Origin: Streptoalloteichus tenebrarius
GTDB taxonomy: Bacteria; Actinomycetota; Actinomycetes; Mycobacteriales; Pseudonocardiaceae
Direction of reading: 5' to 3'
Assembly (NCBI RefSeq): GCF_024171885.1
Contig: NZ_JAMTCP010000009.1
Coordinates: 62,001-126,000, forward strand
Length of the DNA stretch: 64,000 nucleotides
The translations under genes and the position numbers were made by a program. Below are positions 1 to 8,899 of this stretch, one piece after another (the stretch's first letter is position 1; every line of letters begins with the position of its first letter). A model generated the notes under the pieces. That model was not told the origin of the DNA. It searched no databases and was given only the letters and a program-made list of their open reading frames with translations.

Positions 1-1071
1 CCGTCACTGCCACCCCGCGGGGAACTCCAGTCACGGCTGACCCACCTGGTGGAGAGCGAAGCGGCGACGGCCGCCCTGCTCCGTGTCCAGGACGGCCAGG
101 ACGGCCAGGACGGCCAGCACCGCCCCGCACACTGGTCCGGTCGGGCCGGTGTCCGGGACCTCGCCTCGGGCACGCCGGCCGCCGCGCACGGGCACTTCCG
201 CATCGGCAGCGTCACCAAGACCTTCGTGGCGACGGTGGTGCTCCAGCTCGTCGACGAGGGGCGCCTGGCACTGGACGACCCGATCGACCGACACCTGCCC
301 GGCGTGGTGCCCGGCGGCGACCGCATCACCGTCCGGCAGATCCTCAACCACACGAGCGGGATCTACGACTACGCCCACGAACGCGACTACTCCACCAACC
401 GCTGGCGCGGTGAGGCCCGGTTCCGCACCTACCACCCCGAGGAGTTGCTCGCCGTCGCCTTCGCGCACGAGCCGTACTTCCCGCCGGGCGGTGGCTGGCA
501 CTACTCCAACACCAACTACCTCCTCGCGGGACTCCTCGTCGAGCGGCTCACCGGCCGGCCGTACGGGGCCGAGATCCAGCGCCGCATCCTGCGGCCACTC
601 GGCATGGTTCACACGTCCGTCCCCGGAAACGACCCCAGGGTGCCGGAGCCGCACGCGCGTGGATACGCGCGGGTGGACGGGCAGGACGTCGACGCGACCG
701 AGATGAACCCGTCGCTGGACTGGGCCGCCGGCGAGATGATCTCCACGACCGCGGACCTCGACCGCTTCCTCGCCGCGCTGCTCGGCGGCCGGCTCACCAG
801 TCCCGCCTCCCTCGCGGCCATGCGGGAGACCGTGGCGACCGGCACCCTCTTCCGGTACGGCCTCGGCCTGCAACAGGTCGACCTGCCCTGTGGCAGGACC
901 CTCTTCGGCCACGGCGGGGAGCTGCTCGGATTCCTCACCTACGCCATGGGTGACGCCCACGGTCGTCAGGCCACGTTGTCCTACAACCCCTACCACCGCA
1001 AGGCGTCGGCGGAGGACCTCATGGGGATCTTCTCCACGGCCTTCTGCCCACCGGGTGGCCAACGGTCCTGA
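1..1071 (+). CDS. Serine hydrolase of the beta-lactamase class C / D-Ala-D-Ala carboxypeptidase fold (5'-incomplete)
   Basis: The reading frame is open back to base 1, so the gene probably starts upstream of the window; a GTG at 49 is the first visible start but would cut into the fold. The penicillin-binding-protein motifs are in order: SVTK (SxxK nucleophile and general base, about bases 208-219), YSN (about 505) and HGG (about 910). The family hydrolyses or transpeptidates D-Ala-D-Ala peptides or small esters. No signal peptide can be seen because the N-terminus is cut off. A 9-base tandem repeat (91-117) encodes DGQDGQDGQ near the start. The gene converges on the GNAT gene with a 61-bp gap that has a weak stem (1081-1087/1102-1108). 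Family certain; substrate unknown. Confidence 0.85.
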   Translation, partial: PSLPPRGELQSRLTHLVESEAATAALLRVQDGQDGQDGQHRPAHWSGRAGVRDLASGTPAAAHGHFRIGSVTKTFVATVVLQLVDEGRLALDDPIDRHLPGVVPGGDRITVRQILNHTSGIYDYAHERDYSTNRWRGEARFRTYHPEELLAVAFAHEPYFPPGGGWHYSNTNYLLAGLLVERLTGRPYGAEIQRRILRPLGMVHTSVPGNDPRVPEPHARGYARVDGQDVDATEMNPSLDWAAGEMISTTADLDRFLAALLGGRLTSPASLAAMRETVATGTLFRYGLGLQQVDLPCGRTLFGHGGELLGFLTYAMGDAHGRQATLSYNPYHRKASAEDLMGIFSTAFCPPGGQRS

Positions 1072-1132
1072 CACCCGACGGTCCGCCCCGCGTCGGCGAC
1101 CGGCGGACAGGAGGGAACGGCGGGTGGCGTGG

Positions 1133-2092
1133 TCAGAGCGGGAGGCGGAAGGTGAGCCAGCGAGACGTGATCCGCAGTCCGGCCAGGGCGCAGGCCCGGG
1201 CCACGGCCGGGTCGTGGAGTTCGCGGACCGACAGCTCGGCGACCTCGGAGCGGCCCCCGCCGAGCGCGGCGGCGAGTTCGGTGAGCAGGGCGGCGACCAG
1301 GGCGGCGAGGTCGGCGTCGGGCACGGCCCGGTGGACGACCTTCTCGACGAGGGCCGTCCGCCCGGTGACCACGGCGGTGACCTGGGCGCGGGGCGCGCCC
1401 CGGCCGTCGAGCAGGTCCAGCGTCAGCAGCGGTCGCGCGTCGTCGCCCAGGTACTCGGCGACGTCCTCGGCGTCCCACTCCAGGCCGGTGGCGTCGTGGT
1501 AGAGCCGGGCGTACTCAGCGAGCAGATCGTCATTGACCGGCTGGAACACGCGCCGCGTGGCCACGTCGGGGAGGGTCGCCGAGACAGACCACGCGTCGAG
1601 GCCCACGCCCCAGTGCCGACCGACCTCCTGGTGCGGGGCGGCGCCGAGCCGCCCGGCGGCCACGCCCTCGGCGCTGTCGTCGAGCCCGCTCCACTCCAGC
1701 GCGGTGAAACCGGCGTCGCGGGCCTGGTCCGCCGCGCCGGCCAGCAGTCGGGCGACCACGACGTCCTCGGCGGTCCCATGAGGACGGCTGTCGGGTCCAC
1801 TCTGGACTTCCGGGGAGAGGCGCACCGCCTCCCGGGACACGAGCAGCAGGTCGGCGGTGGCCACCGACTCGTCCTCCTCGTGGGCGGACACGCGGGTCCA
1901 GCCCAGCAGCGCCGAGTCGTGGCGGGCGACGACCACGCCGACCAGGCTCGGCCAGCCGTCGTCAGGGATCGAGGAAACCTCGTCCGGCGCGGGCTGTCCC
2001 AGCGCGGTGAGCAGTTCCCGCACCAGTCCGGCCTCCACCCCGGGGTCCCGCGCGAACTCCAGCGAGACGTCCGTCCGCCGCATTCCGACCAC
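1133..2092 (-). CDS. GNAT-family N-acetyltransferase (probable double-GNAT)
   Basis: A 319-aa protein rich in Ala, Leu and Glu. The overall pattern resembles actinobacterial GNAT proteins of mycothiol-synthase-like two-domain layout: an N-terminal half with strand-like VGVVVARHDSALLGWTRV, then a degenerate second half. A clear Q/RxxGxG/A acetyl-CoA loop is not obvious, so activity is unproven. ATG at 2092 is used; an alternative ATG three codons in (2083) is equally possible. Strong GC3 bias supports coding. It may be monocistronic: the gene upstream on the same strand (2305-2763) is separated by about 210 bp containing a large inverted repeat. Acyl acceptor unknown. Confidence 0.7.
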   Translation of the reverse strand: MVGMRRTDVSLEFARDPGVEAGLVRELLTALGQPAPDEVSSIPDDGWPSLVGVVVARHDSALLGWTRVSAHEEDESVATADLLLVSREAVRLSPEVQSGPDSRPHGTAEDVVVARLLAGAADQARDAGFTALEWSGLDDSAEGVAAGRLGAAPHQEVGRHWGVGLDAWSVSATLPDVATRRVFQPVNDDLLAEYARLYHDATGLEWDAEDVAEYLGDDARPLLTLDLLDGRGAPRAQVTAVVTGRTALVEKVVHRAVPDADLAALVAALLTELAAALGGGRSEVAELSVRELHDPAVARACALAGLRITSRWLTFRLPL

Positions 2093-2250
2093 CGCCTCGG
2101 AGAAGCACCGTGAACACCGTCTCGGCGAGAACGGCCCCGGGGAACACCGTCCCGTCCGACGTCGCCCGACCGTCGTCCGACGCCACGCGGGCGGCGCAGG
2201 ACGGCGGGGCCGTCGAGGAGAGCACGGGCAGTATGAACACTGTGGACACC

Positions 2251-2289
2251 GTGACCACTGTGGACACGACGAGTGTCCACTGTGGTCAC
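2251..2289. terminator. Near-perfect 17-bp inverted repeat, probable terminator
   Basis: Arms 2251-2267 and 2273-2289 (GTGACCACTGTGGACAC and its complement with one mismatch) flank a 5-base loop. It lies 15 bp past the stop of the minus-strand gene ending at 2305 and before the GNAT gene. It is built from copies of a CCACTGTGGAC word that recurs elsewhere in the window. Confidence 0.55.
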
Positions 2290-2304
2290 CTCACCGGGGT
2301 CACC

Positions 2305-2763
2305 TCACTGGCCGGGCGCGCGGAAGACCACGGGAGGGACCGACGCCGCGGCCGGCGGCCGCGCTCCGCGCCGCTCCTGACGCAGGTGGATCTCCCTGGG
2401 CTCCTCGGCCTCCGCGACCGGCGGCTCGGTGGCCACCGGGGCGGCGGGGACCTCGTCCCGACCGACGTCGGTCACGTCGAGGGCGCGCCGGGCCTTGTTG
2501 ACCCACATCGTCCACATGACCTCGTCGCGGGTGCCCCTGGCCTCGGCGAGGACGACGGAGAGCGCGCCGCGCACCTTGGCGGACAGCACCGCGTCCTTCC
2601 TGACCGCGGCGAAGGTCCGCATGGCCTGCGCGTCGTTGCGTTTGACGATCTGGCGCACCTCGTCGACCAGGGCCTCACGGGGCAGGGCCAGCCACTGGTC
2701 GACAATGTCCGGAGTGGTGGGCACGTGCGGGTCATCCTCCCAGATCCGGTTCACCGGTAGCAC
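2305..2763 (-). CDS. Hypothetical protein
   Basis: About 152 aa from a GTG at 2763 (alternatively GTG 2754). The protein has a predicted helical N-terminal two-thirds (LPREALVDEVRQIVKRN and VRGALSVVLAEARGTRDEVM are typical amphipathic helices) and a low-complexity Pro/Glu/Arg tail. I do not recognise a family. The frame stays open to an ATG at 3111 (268 aa), but the extra 116 residues are Arg/Ser/Pro/Cys-rich, lack the codon bias of the rest and run through a 15-base tandem repeat, so I treat them as non-coding leader. No clear ribosome-binding site marks either GTG; the start is uncertain. Confidence 0.5.
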   Translation of the reverse strand: MLPVNRIWEDDPHVPTTPDIVDQWLALPREALVDEVRQIVKRNDAQAMRTFAAVRKDAVLSAKVRGALSVVLAEARGTRDEVMWTMWVNKARRALDVTDVGRDEVPAAPVATEPPVAEAEEPREIHLRQERRGARPPAAASVPPVVFRAPGQ

Positions 2764-2838
2764 GAGGTCATCATGGGTGTCCGCGGCGCGGTCCTCCGGC
2801 CGGATGGGCCGATCGCGCGCCAGACTACCCCGTTCGGG

Positions 2839-2913
2839 GCACGGTTCTTCAGAGCACGGTTCTTCAGAGCACGGTCCTTCGGGGCGCAGTCCTTCAGAGC
2901 ACAGTCCCCGGGG
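2839..2913. repeat. 15-base tandem repeat, five units
   Basis: Units start at 2839, 2854, 2869, 2884 and 2899 (consensus GCACGGTTCTTCAGA). The first two are identical and the last three carry 2-5 changes. It lies in the 2764-3465 interval, about 700 bp in which I see no convincing gene on either strand; ORFs there lack codon bias. Confidence 0.8.
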
Positions 2914-3465
2914 TGCGCTTCCTGGAGACGACGACAGGTCGCCATCGCACTCTCCACAGACGAACAATTCCCCGACGAATGGAATTCCCCCGGACGAGGC
3001 GCGAACAGCGGGGCGGGTGCGCCACCACGGTCGCACCTGTTTCCGGGCGACACCAGGGACCCTACCCCGAGCGGCGGGCCGGACGCCATGCCACGGCCGG
3101 CTTCGTGGCATGGCCCACCACGAACACGTCAGTTCAGAAGAAGCCCGTTCGCCCGTTCCCGCTGGCCTTCACCCGGAGAAACACCCTCCTCCCACCAACA
3201 ACACGGGCAACAGTCCACGGTGGACCTGAACGCGGCGTCGACGGCCCGTCAGCGCCGCCGGTCGGGTGACTCCGCACCCAGAACCAGCACGAGACGCGCC
3301 CCTTCCCCACAACGGGAACACCGGCGCCGGCGCGGATTCCCCACCACCGCGCCGCCAGCTCCCGACCACCCGCGCCCGGCCGCTCAGGACGAGTTTCACC
3401 GACAGCGCCCGCTCCGAGGTGTCCCCGAGGCATGATCCGGGTGATCACGAGCCGGGAGGGACGCC

Positions 3466-4750
3466 GTGGGAAAGGTCAGCCGCCTCGTCAGGGCCAGGGC
3501 GGACTACGTGGGGTTCCTCCTGTCCCGCGAGTGGCCCGTCGTGCTCTCCGGCGCGGGCGTCCTCCTCGGCGCGGTGACGATCCTGCCCAGCGCGGTGGGC
3601 GTGGCGCTGTCGATGATCGCGCTGGTCCTCGGTTCGGTGACCTTCGCCAGGGACTTCCGCCTGCTGCGTCGCCGGTGGGCGTCCTACGAGTTCTCGCTGA
3701 TCGCCGCGCCGTTCCCCACCGAGGACGTCCCGCCGCCCTCCACGTACCCGAACGCCTCCTACCTGCACGTCCCCAACCGGGGAACCGCCCTGGTCAGCGA
3801 CGGGATCGACCGGGAGCTCGCCGCGCGCCCCCTGCCGGTCGAGGTCGACGAGCGGCCCTACCGGCTGCCCCGCCAGCTCAGGGCCAGCGCCCCGCACGTG
3901 CTGCCCGTCCGCAACCGGGGGCGGCTGGTCTTCAACGGCAGAGTCGTGGGCCTGCGCGGGGACCCCCTCCCCCTCGCGCACGGCCCCGGCGCCCCGCTCC
4001 GGCTGCACCGGGCGCGCTTCTTCGACGCCCAGTGCTCGAACGAGATGTGCTCGCTGCGCATCACGCGGCGGGACACCGGCGAGGAGTTCGATCCGCGCCG
4101 CCGCCTGCCTCACGGACACGAGCGGACGGCTGCGGACGCTGGCGGAGAGCGAGCTGGCCGACGTCGTGGGCATCTCGACGATCGCCCTGACCACCGACGG
4201 CGCCCTCGTGCTCGTCCGGCAGTCCGAGAGGAACGTCGCGAGCGCCCTGCTGCTCGCCCCGTCCGACAGCGGCTCGCTGGAGCCGCGCGACCTGGCGGGC
4301 GCGGACGCCGGGCGGAGCGCGCAGGAGATCCTGCGCACCGGCATGGAGCGCGAGCTGCGGGAGGAGACCGGGCTGCGAGCGGAGGAGATCGTCAGCACGA
4401 CGGTCGTCGGGTTCGCCCGGTGGATGGAGCGCGGGGCCAAACCGGAGTTCTTCGCCCTGACCAGGCTTTCGGTGGCCGCCGCCGACCTCACGCGCCGCCG
4501 CGTGGCCTCGGACGAGAAGCTCTACAGCGCCGGGCTCCGCACCGTCCCGATCGATCTCGTCGCGCTCGGTAAGGAGTTGCGCGCGGGGGTCGACCTGCTC
4601 ACGGCCAGCCACCTCCCGCGACTCCTCAGGGAGGACGGGTCGCTGCCCCTGCTGCTCGCGGTGCGCGCCGCCGCGTTGTGGCTGGTCAGGCGGCCTGACG
4701 ACCGACAGGAGGAGGCGGGCGCGCCGCCGGAGCCCGTTCCGACCTCCTGA
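3466..4750 (+). pseudogene. Membrane-anchored Nudix-like protein with an apparent frameshift
   Basis: Two well-biased frames abut. Frame 1 (from ATG 3466, ribosome site GGGAGG just upstream) encodes a protein with two hydrophobic segments at about residues 20-55 (VVLSGAGVLLGAVTILPSA; VALSMIALVLGSVTF) and a globular part to about residue 208. Frame 2 takes over around 4085-4110 and runs to 4750, carrying RELREETGL, which fits the Nudix core REUxEExGU, with the preceding Glu at the right distance but Ala where the box has Gly. Joined, the product would be about 428 aa. The switch falls in a GCC-rich run (GCGCCGCCGCC). It is either a one-base insertion in the organism or a sequence error; both halves look selected. 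Nudix substrate unknown. It is convergent with the OsmC gene. Confidence 0.65.
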
Positions 4751-4843
4751 CACGCCTCAGCACGAACCGCACACGCACGGTCACGCTGAGGATCGCCCCC
4801 GGGGGCTGGCGAAGGCCAGCTCCGAGGGGTCAGCGCCACGGGC

Positions 4844-5281
4844 TCAGGACGGCCCCGAGGACGCCAGCTCCGCACGGAGCTGGATGGACGTCCCGGCCAG
4901 GGCCTGGCTCACCGGGCAGTTCTTCTCCGCCGTCTCGGCGGCGGCCGCGAAGTCCTGCGTGCTCATGCCCGGCACGGACGCGCGGACCGTCAACTGGATG
5001 CCGGTGATGCCCTGCCCCGGGACGAAGGTGACCTCCGCGCGCGTCTCCACCGACTCCGGGCGCGCGCCCCGTCCCCCCAGCTCGTGCGCCAGGGCCATGG
5101 AGTAGCAGGCGGAGTGCGCCGCCGCGATCAGCTCCTCGGGGCTCGTCCGCCCGTCCGGCTCGTTCGCCCGCGAGGGCCAGGTCACCTCGTGCGACCCCAG
5201 CCCCGAGGAGTCCAGCGACACCGTGCCGGAGCCGTCCTGGAGCCCGCCCTTCCAGACCGTGTGCGCGGTGCGGATCGTCAT
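4844..5281 (-). CDS. OsmC-family peroxiredoxin
   Basis: A 145-aa protein, the usual OsmC length, from ATG 5281 with ribosome site GGGAGG eight bases upstream; the longer 182-aa frame has an Arg-rich non-coding-like extension. Both conserved redox cysteines are present: Cys in AHSACYSMAL (about residue 58) and Cys in KNCPVSQAL (about residue 123). The family reduces organic hydroperoxides using thiols and acts in the cytoplasm; the SxxELIAAAHSACYSMAL form is typical of the OsmC/YhfA branch. It is transcribed away from the toroid-protein gene at 5473, with a divergent promoter region of 191 bp between them. Confidence 0.9.
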   Translation of the reverse strand: MTIRTAHTVWKGGLQDGSGTVSLDSSGLGSHEVTWPSRANEPDGRTSPEELIAAAHSACYSMALAHELGGRGARPESVETRAEVTFVPGQGITGIQLTVRASVPGMSTQDFAAAAETAEKNCPVSQALAGTSIQLRAELASSGPS

Positions 5282-5472
5282 GGTTCCCTCCCGGGCCTGG
5301 CCACTCGTACCGGACTGTCGAACGGTTCGGGGCCTCCTGCCACCTCGGCCCGGCCAGACCACCCGAACCGACGACCGGCGCGCGCCGGCCACCGCCGGGG
5401 CACGCGTCGGCGTCCGCGCGGGACGCGCGGCGCGGTGGGGAGCGCGGTACGTTGCCAGCCGGAGGTGCCGCA

Positions 5473-6462
5473 GTGAGCAGCGCGTACGAACGAGCGGCCC
5501 GACGCGCGGTGGCGTGGCTGGCCGACCGGCTGGAGCCCGACGGCTCCTTCCGCTCCGCCGACGACGACCTCGGCTGCTACTACAAGGCGCCCTACCTGTT
5601 CTCCCTCGCCGGGCACCCCGCCGAGGCCAACCGCCTGCTGACGCGGATCCAGAGCCGGTTCGGCCAGCACGACCACGACTTCCTGACCGGGGAGGACGCC
5701 AAGAGCGCGAACCCGGCGCTGGAGGAGTTCTGGGCCTACCCCAACGGGTGGATCACGATGGCCGCCCAGCGGATGGGCCGGTTCGACGTGGCGCACCCGG
5801 CATTCCGCTTTCTCCGCTGGTTCCACCAGCCGGCCACCGGCGGTTTCCGCACCCGGGGCCCGAAACACGCCCACAACACCGGAACCGACGCCCTCTCCAC
5901 GGCCCACCTCGGGCTGGTGGCGCTGTACTTCGACGACATGGAGCGCGCGGAGGGCGCGGGGCACTGGCTCGCGGAGACGCTGGCCATGCAGCCGGACCTG
6001 GACTTCGGCCTCTACCTGCGTCGGGACGGCTCGGGCGCGCTCGTGCGGGACTTCCCCGCCGACGCGACCCTGTTCCACCTCGTCAGCGCGACCGAGCCCG
6101 AGCAGGCGTACTTCATGGTCGGTTACCCGATGGCGTTCCTCGCCGCGCTGCACCGCGCCACCGGCAACCCCGGCCACCTCGACGCGGCATGGGGCTACCT
6201 CGACTTCGCCCTGCGGACCACGGGGAACATCCGCCGGTGCCACAACAGCCACAAGGTCGCCTGGGGCGCGGCCGCGCTGGCCAGGACCACCGGGGACCAG
6301 GACTGCCTCGCCCTGGCCACCGACGTCGCCGACCACCTCCTGTCCACACAGGACGCGAGTGGCGCGTGGCTGGCCGACCAGCCGGCCCTGACGGTTTTCG
6401 ACCAGACGGCCGAGGTGGCGATCTGGCTGCTGGAGATCAGCGCCGCCCTCGACGGCTGGTGA
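5473..6462 (+). CDS. Alpha/alpha-toroid (terpenoid-cyclase/prenyltransferase-like) protein
   Basis: 329 aa from GTG 5473 with ribosome site GGAGG at 5461-5465; a TTG at 5452 in the same frame lacks one. The protein consists of repeated helix pairs with G-x-W/F segments (EEFWAYPNGWITMAAQRM, FLRWFHQPATGGF, WGYLDFALR, DQTAEVAIWLLEIS), as in the alpha/alpha-toroid fold of squalene cyclases, alginate lyases and N-acylglucosamine epimerase-like proteins. No DxDD cyclase acid motif is visible, so I would not call it a terpene cyclase. It is soluble with no signal peptide and stands alone, with no biosynthetic partners nearby. Function unknown. Confidence 0.75.
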   Translation: MSSAYERAARRAVAWLADRLEPDGSFRSADDDLGCYYKAPYLFSLAGHPAEANRLLTRIQSRFGQHDHDFLTGEDAKSANPALEEFWAYPNGWITMAAQRMGRFDVAHPAFRFLRWFHQPATGGFRTRGPKHAHNTGTDALSTAHLGLVALYFDDMERAEGAGHWLAETLAMQPDLDFGLYLRRDGSGALVRDFPADATLFHLVSATEPEQAYFMVGYPMAFLAALHRATGNPGHLDAAWGYLDFALRTTGNIRRCHNSHKVAWGAAALARTTGDQDCLALATDVADHLLSTQDASGAWLADQPALTVFDQTAEVAIWLLEISAALDGW

Positions 6463-6571
6463 CTCCTTCCGGTCCGCGTCCGGGAGAAGTATGCTCGCGC
6501 CGGCCCGGCGGACGTGACCCCGTTCACATTCCGCCGGTTTGTCCGATTGTCGCGCGTTTCTGGGGGTTTTC

Positions 6572-7417
6572 GTGTCCACACGAGGTTCACGTCGAAGAAC
6601 CCGGGAGAAGGGATCTGACGACGGGAGCGCCGCGGCGAGAGGCGCCGCCCTCCTGGTCGCGGTGCCGCTCGCGCTGGCCATCGCGGCGTGTTCCCCCAGC
6701 GGGAACTCCGCCTCGCCGACCGCGACGTCGACCCCGAGCGGGAGTTCGTCGTCCACCACCGCGCCGACCGCCACCACCACCCCGCCCACCGCGGTCGCCA
6801 AGGTGCTGGGCGGTGACAGCTTCGAGATCAGCCGACCCTCGGGAACCAGGGTCGTGCGCCTGCTGGGGATCGCGGCCCCGACGGCGACCGGGGGCCAGGC
6901 CCAGTGCTGGGCCGCGGAGGCGCGGGCCGCCGCGGCGTCCCTGGTGGAGGGCAAGGAGATCACGCTCGACACCGGCGGGAAGGAGGAGGCCGACCCCGAG
7001 GGCCGCCTCCTCGCGCGGGCGCGACTGGCGGACGGCCGCGACCTCGCCGAGGCCCTGGTCGCCCAGGGCGCCGCCCGCGTCGTGGCCGGCACGCTGCCCG
7101 CCGACCGCGCGGAGGCCCTGCGCAAGGCCGAGGAGTCGGCGCGCAGCGCGCGGGCCGGGCTGTGGGGAGAGCCGTGCCAGGGCGGCACTGCGCTGCCGAC
7201 CCCGCCTCCACCGGCGACCACGCCGCCACCCGCCCCGGTGGCGACGCAACCACCGCCGCCACCCCCGGCCGCGCACACGCCGCCGCCCGCCCCGCAGGTC
7301 TACTACAAGAACTGCGCCGAGGTGAGGGCGGCGGGGGCCGCGCCCCTGCACCGCGGGGACCCCGGCTACGCGAAGCACCTCGACCGGGACGGCGACGGAG
7401 TGGCCTGCGAGCGATAG
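6572..7417 (+). CDS. Secreted lipoprotein with SNase-like and Excalibur domains
   Basis: A 281-aa protein from GTG 6572, preceded by a G-rich ribosome site (6562-6566). N-terminal signal ARGAALLVAVPLALAIAAC ends in a lipobox (IAAC), so the mature protein should be lipid-anchored outside the membrane. A Ser/Thr/Pro linker follows, then a staphylococcal-nuclease-like (thermonuclease) fold at about residues 70-200 (RVVRLLGIAAPTA, GRLLARARLADGRDLAEALV, ARSARAGLW), a long Pro/Ala/Thr linker, and a C-terminal Excalibur calcium-binding motif (YYKNCAEVRAAGAAPLHRGD ... HLDRDGDGVACE). The catalytic Arg/Glu set of SNase is only partly recognisable. A likely role is extracellular nucleic-acid scavenging. 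A perfect terminator hairpin follows. Confidence 0.85.
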   Translation: MSTRGSRRRTREKGSDDGSAAARGAALLVAVPLALAIAACSPSGNSASPTATSTPSGSSSSTTAPTATTTPPTAVAKVLGGDSFEISRPSGTRVVRLLGIAAPTATGGQAQCWAAEARAAAASLVEGKEITLDTGGKEEADPEGRLLARARLADGRDLAEALVAQGAARVVAGTLPADRAEALRKAEESARSARAGLWGEPCQGGTALPTPPPPATTPPPAPVATQPPPPPPAAHTPPPAPQVYYKNCAEVRAAGAAPLHRGDPGYAKHLDRDGDGVACER

Positions 7418-7451
7418 TCGTCGGTCTCTGACCCGGCACGGGCGGGTGCGT

Positions 7452-7487
7452 GTGGACGATGCCCGTATGGGCGAGGGCATCGTCCAC
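7452..7487. terminator. Perfect 13-bp hairpin
   Basis: Arms 7452-7464 and 7475-7487 (GTGGACGATGCCC and its complement) enclose a 10-base loop, 35 bp after the lipoprotein stop codon. Confidence 0.7.
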
Positions 7488-7494
7488 TGGCATG

Positions 7495-7710
7495 ATCCTG
7501 TCCACATAGGACACTCGCACCAGTCCTGAGTGGACCAGCAGCCGGTCAACCGTGGCGTGGTTGAGCCCGAGCAGGTACGCGATGCTGGCCGACCCCAACG
7601 GCCGGTCCGCCGCACTTTGATGATCTGCCGTTCGAGGGGAGGCAAGGCGCGCTGGGGGCTGGTGTGCGGGCGGCTGGGGCGGCTGGTCATGCCAGCCGTC
7701 CCGCCCGTTC
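7495..7710 (-). pseudogene. IS481-type transposase fragment (helix-turn-helix region)
   Basis: Minus-strand translation gives GMTSRPSRPHTSPQRALP in one frame and GSASIAYLLGLNHATVDRLL in another, which together match the N-terminal HTH part of IS481-family transposases (usually MADRSSRPH...GPARIAxxLGLPASTVHRVL). The frame changes near 7620, and both the start and the DDE catalytic part are missing. It is a remnant only. Confidence 0.7.
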
Positions 7711-7857
7711 GCCCCGCTGGTGTCCTGTCCGCCGCACACGGCTGGTGTTGCCCTTGCCCACGATCTCCCGTGTGGGTGGGGTCGCTGGTTGGCCATGCCC
7801 GCCACCCGCGAGAGAGGCCTTGGTTGACGGCCCGCCGCGGGAGCGGCCGACGGCGTG

Positions 7858-8020
7858 ACCAACCGTTGATCACCCGGCGGTCGTCCACCCGTGGACGTCC
7901 CTTCGTGCCGGAGGCGGGCAGCAGCGGTTCGATCGCCTACCACTGCTCGCCGGTCAACTCGTGCCTGCGCGCCCAATCGCGGGATCACACCAGATCAGCC
8001 ACACCAGCTTTGAGGACAGA
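7858..8020 (-). pseudogene. IS5-family transposase N-terminal remnant
   Basis: The minus strand reads RHELTGEQW-stop-AIEPLLPASGTKGRP followed by VDDRRVINGW, the classic start of IS5-type transposases (LTDAQWxxIEPLLP...GRPxxDxRxVINGI). A TAG replaces the usual CAG after the Trp. The sequence upstream (about 7981-8020) may be the old terminal inverted repeat. The rest of the element is gone. Confidence 0.7.
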
Positions 8021-8027
8021 CCCTGGG

Positions 8028-8714
8028 TGTGCTGTCCGGGGACGTTGGTGACGCGACACACGAGCGGTGATCCTGAAGGGGTGAGGACCTCCTGGCTTCG
8101 GTGTGGATCACCACATCTCGCACGAGCCCACGGGAGGTCCTCCTGCCCCACCGTCACGCCCCCACTGACGCCGACGGGCCGGCCGCGTCTGACGCGGTGT
8201 GTCGTGGAGCGGGGTTGGCCGTTTGCTGTGGGCGGCGGAACGGTTCCAGGTCTCCCACACCGCGACGCGACCACACGATCAGCCCGGTCCGTCCTTGCCA
8301 CCCGCTCAACGTGAACAAACTCGGGCGTATCCGGCGACGGCGGCGGCCACAAGATGCTCGGCCCCAAACTCGGCCGCGGCCACCAGACCCGCGTTCCCGG
8401 CGGAGGTCATCTCTGCCCGCACACCGCCATCGACGACCACCCCCGCCTGGCCCACACCGAAACACCGTCCGATGAGCAAGCCGCCACCAACGCCGCCTTC
8501 CCCCGCCGAGCACAGGCCTGGTTCAGCACCCACGGCATCACCATCCACCGCGCCCTGCGCGACGAAGAGGCCCACCACCCGCCCTACCCCTCAGAAGCCG
8601 GCCGCCACCACGCCCTCACAGTCTTCCTCGACTGGCACGACTTCCACCGACCCCACACCGGCATCGACGGCCAGACACGAGCCAGCCACGTCACCAACCT
8701 GTCAGGACAACACA
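8028..8714 (+). mobile_element. Degenerate IS481-family insertion sequence, about 0.69 kb
   Basis: The ends are imperfect inverted repeats (8028-8052 and 8690-8714, 20 of 25 matching, TGTG...GTTGGTGAC). Inside, in plus-strand fragments, are the start of an IS481 transposase (about 8150-8255, shifting frame twice: PLTPTGRPRLTRCVVERGW, then AAERFQVSHT) and its C-terminal part (about 8310-8719: KMLGPKLGRG, TAIDDHPRLAHTE, AQAWFSTHGITIHRAL, then SHVTNLSGQHT). About 350 bp of the usual 1.05-kb element, including DDE catalytic residues, is deleted. Flanking target duplication is not recognisable. It is inactive. Confidence 0.8.
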
Positions 8715-8899
8715 CTTGACGGGCGCCCCAGCGGGAGGCAGCGCTGATCGGGACGTGGAAACGTTGTGCGGCCCGGCGCAGTGGCCAATCGAACCCGGAG
8801 ACCCTCCCTCATTCCATGACCAGCAGATCACGTGTCGCCCTGGCCACGACCACAGATGGCGACGGCGGCCAGTGTCGCGAGAACGGTCGGCACCGAAGC

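Noticed and set aside
2839-2913. CRISPR array
   Set aside because: Units are contiguous 15-mers without spacers; the other tandem arrays likewise lack spacers and no cas genes are present.
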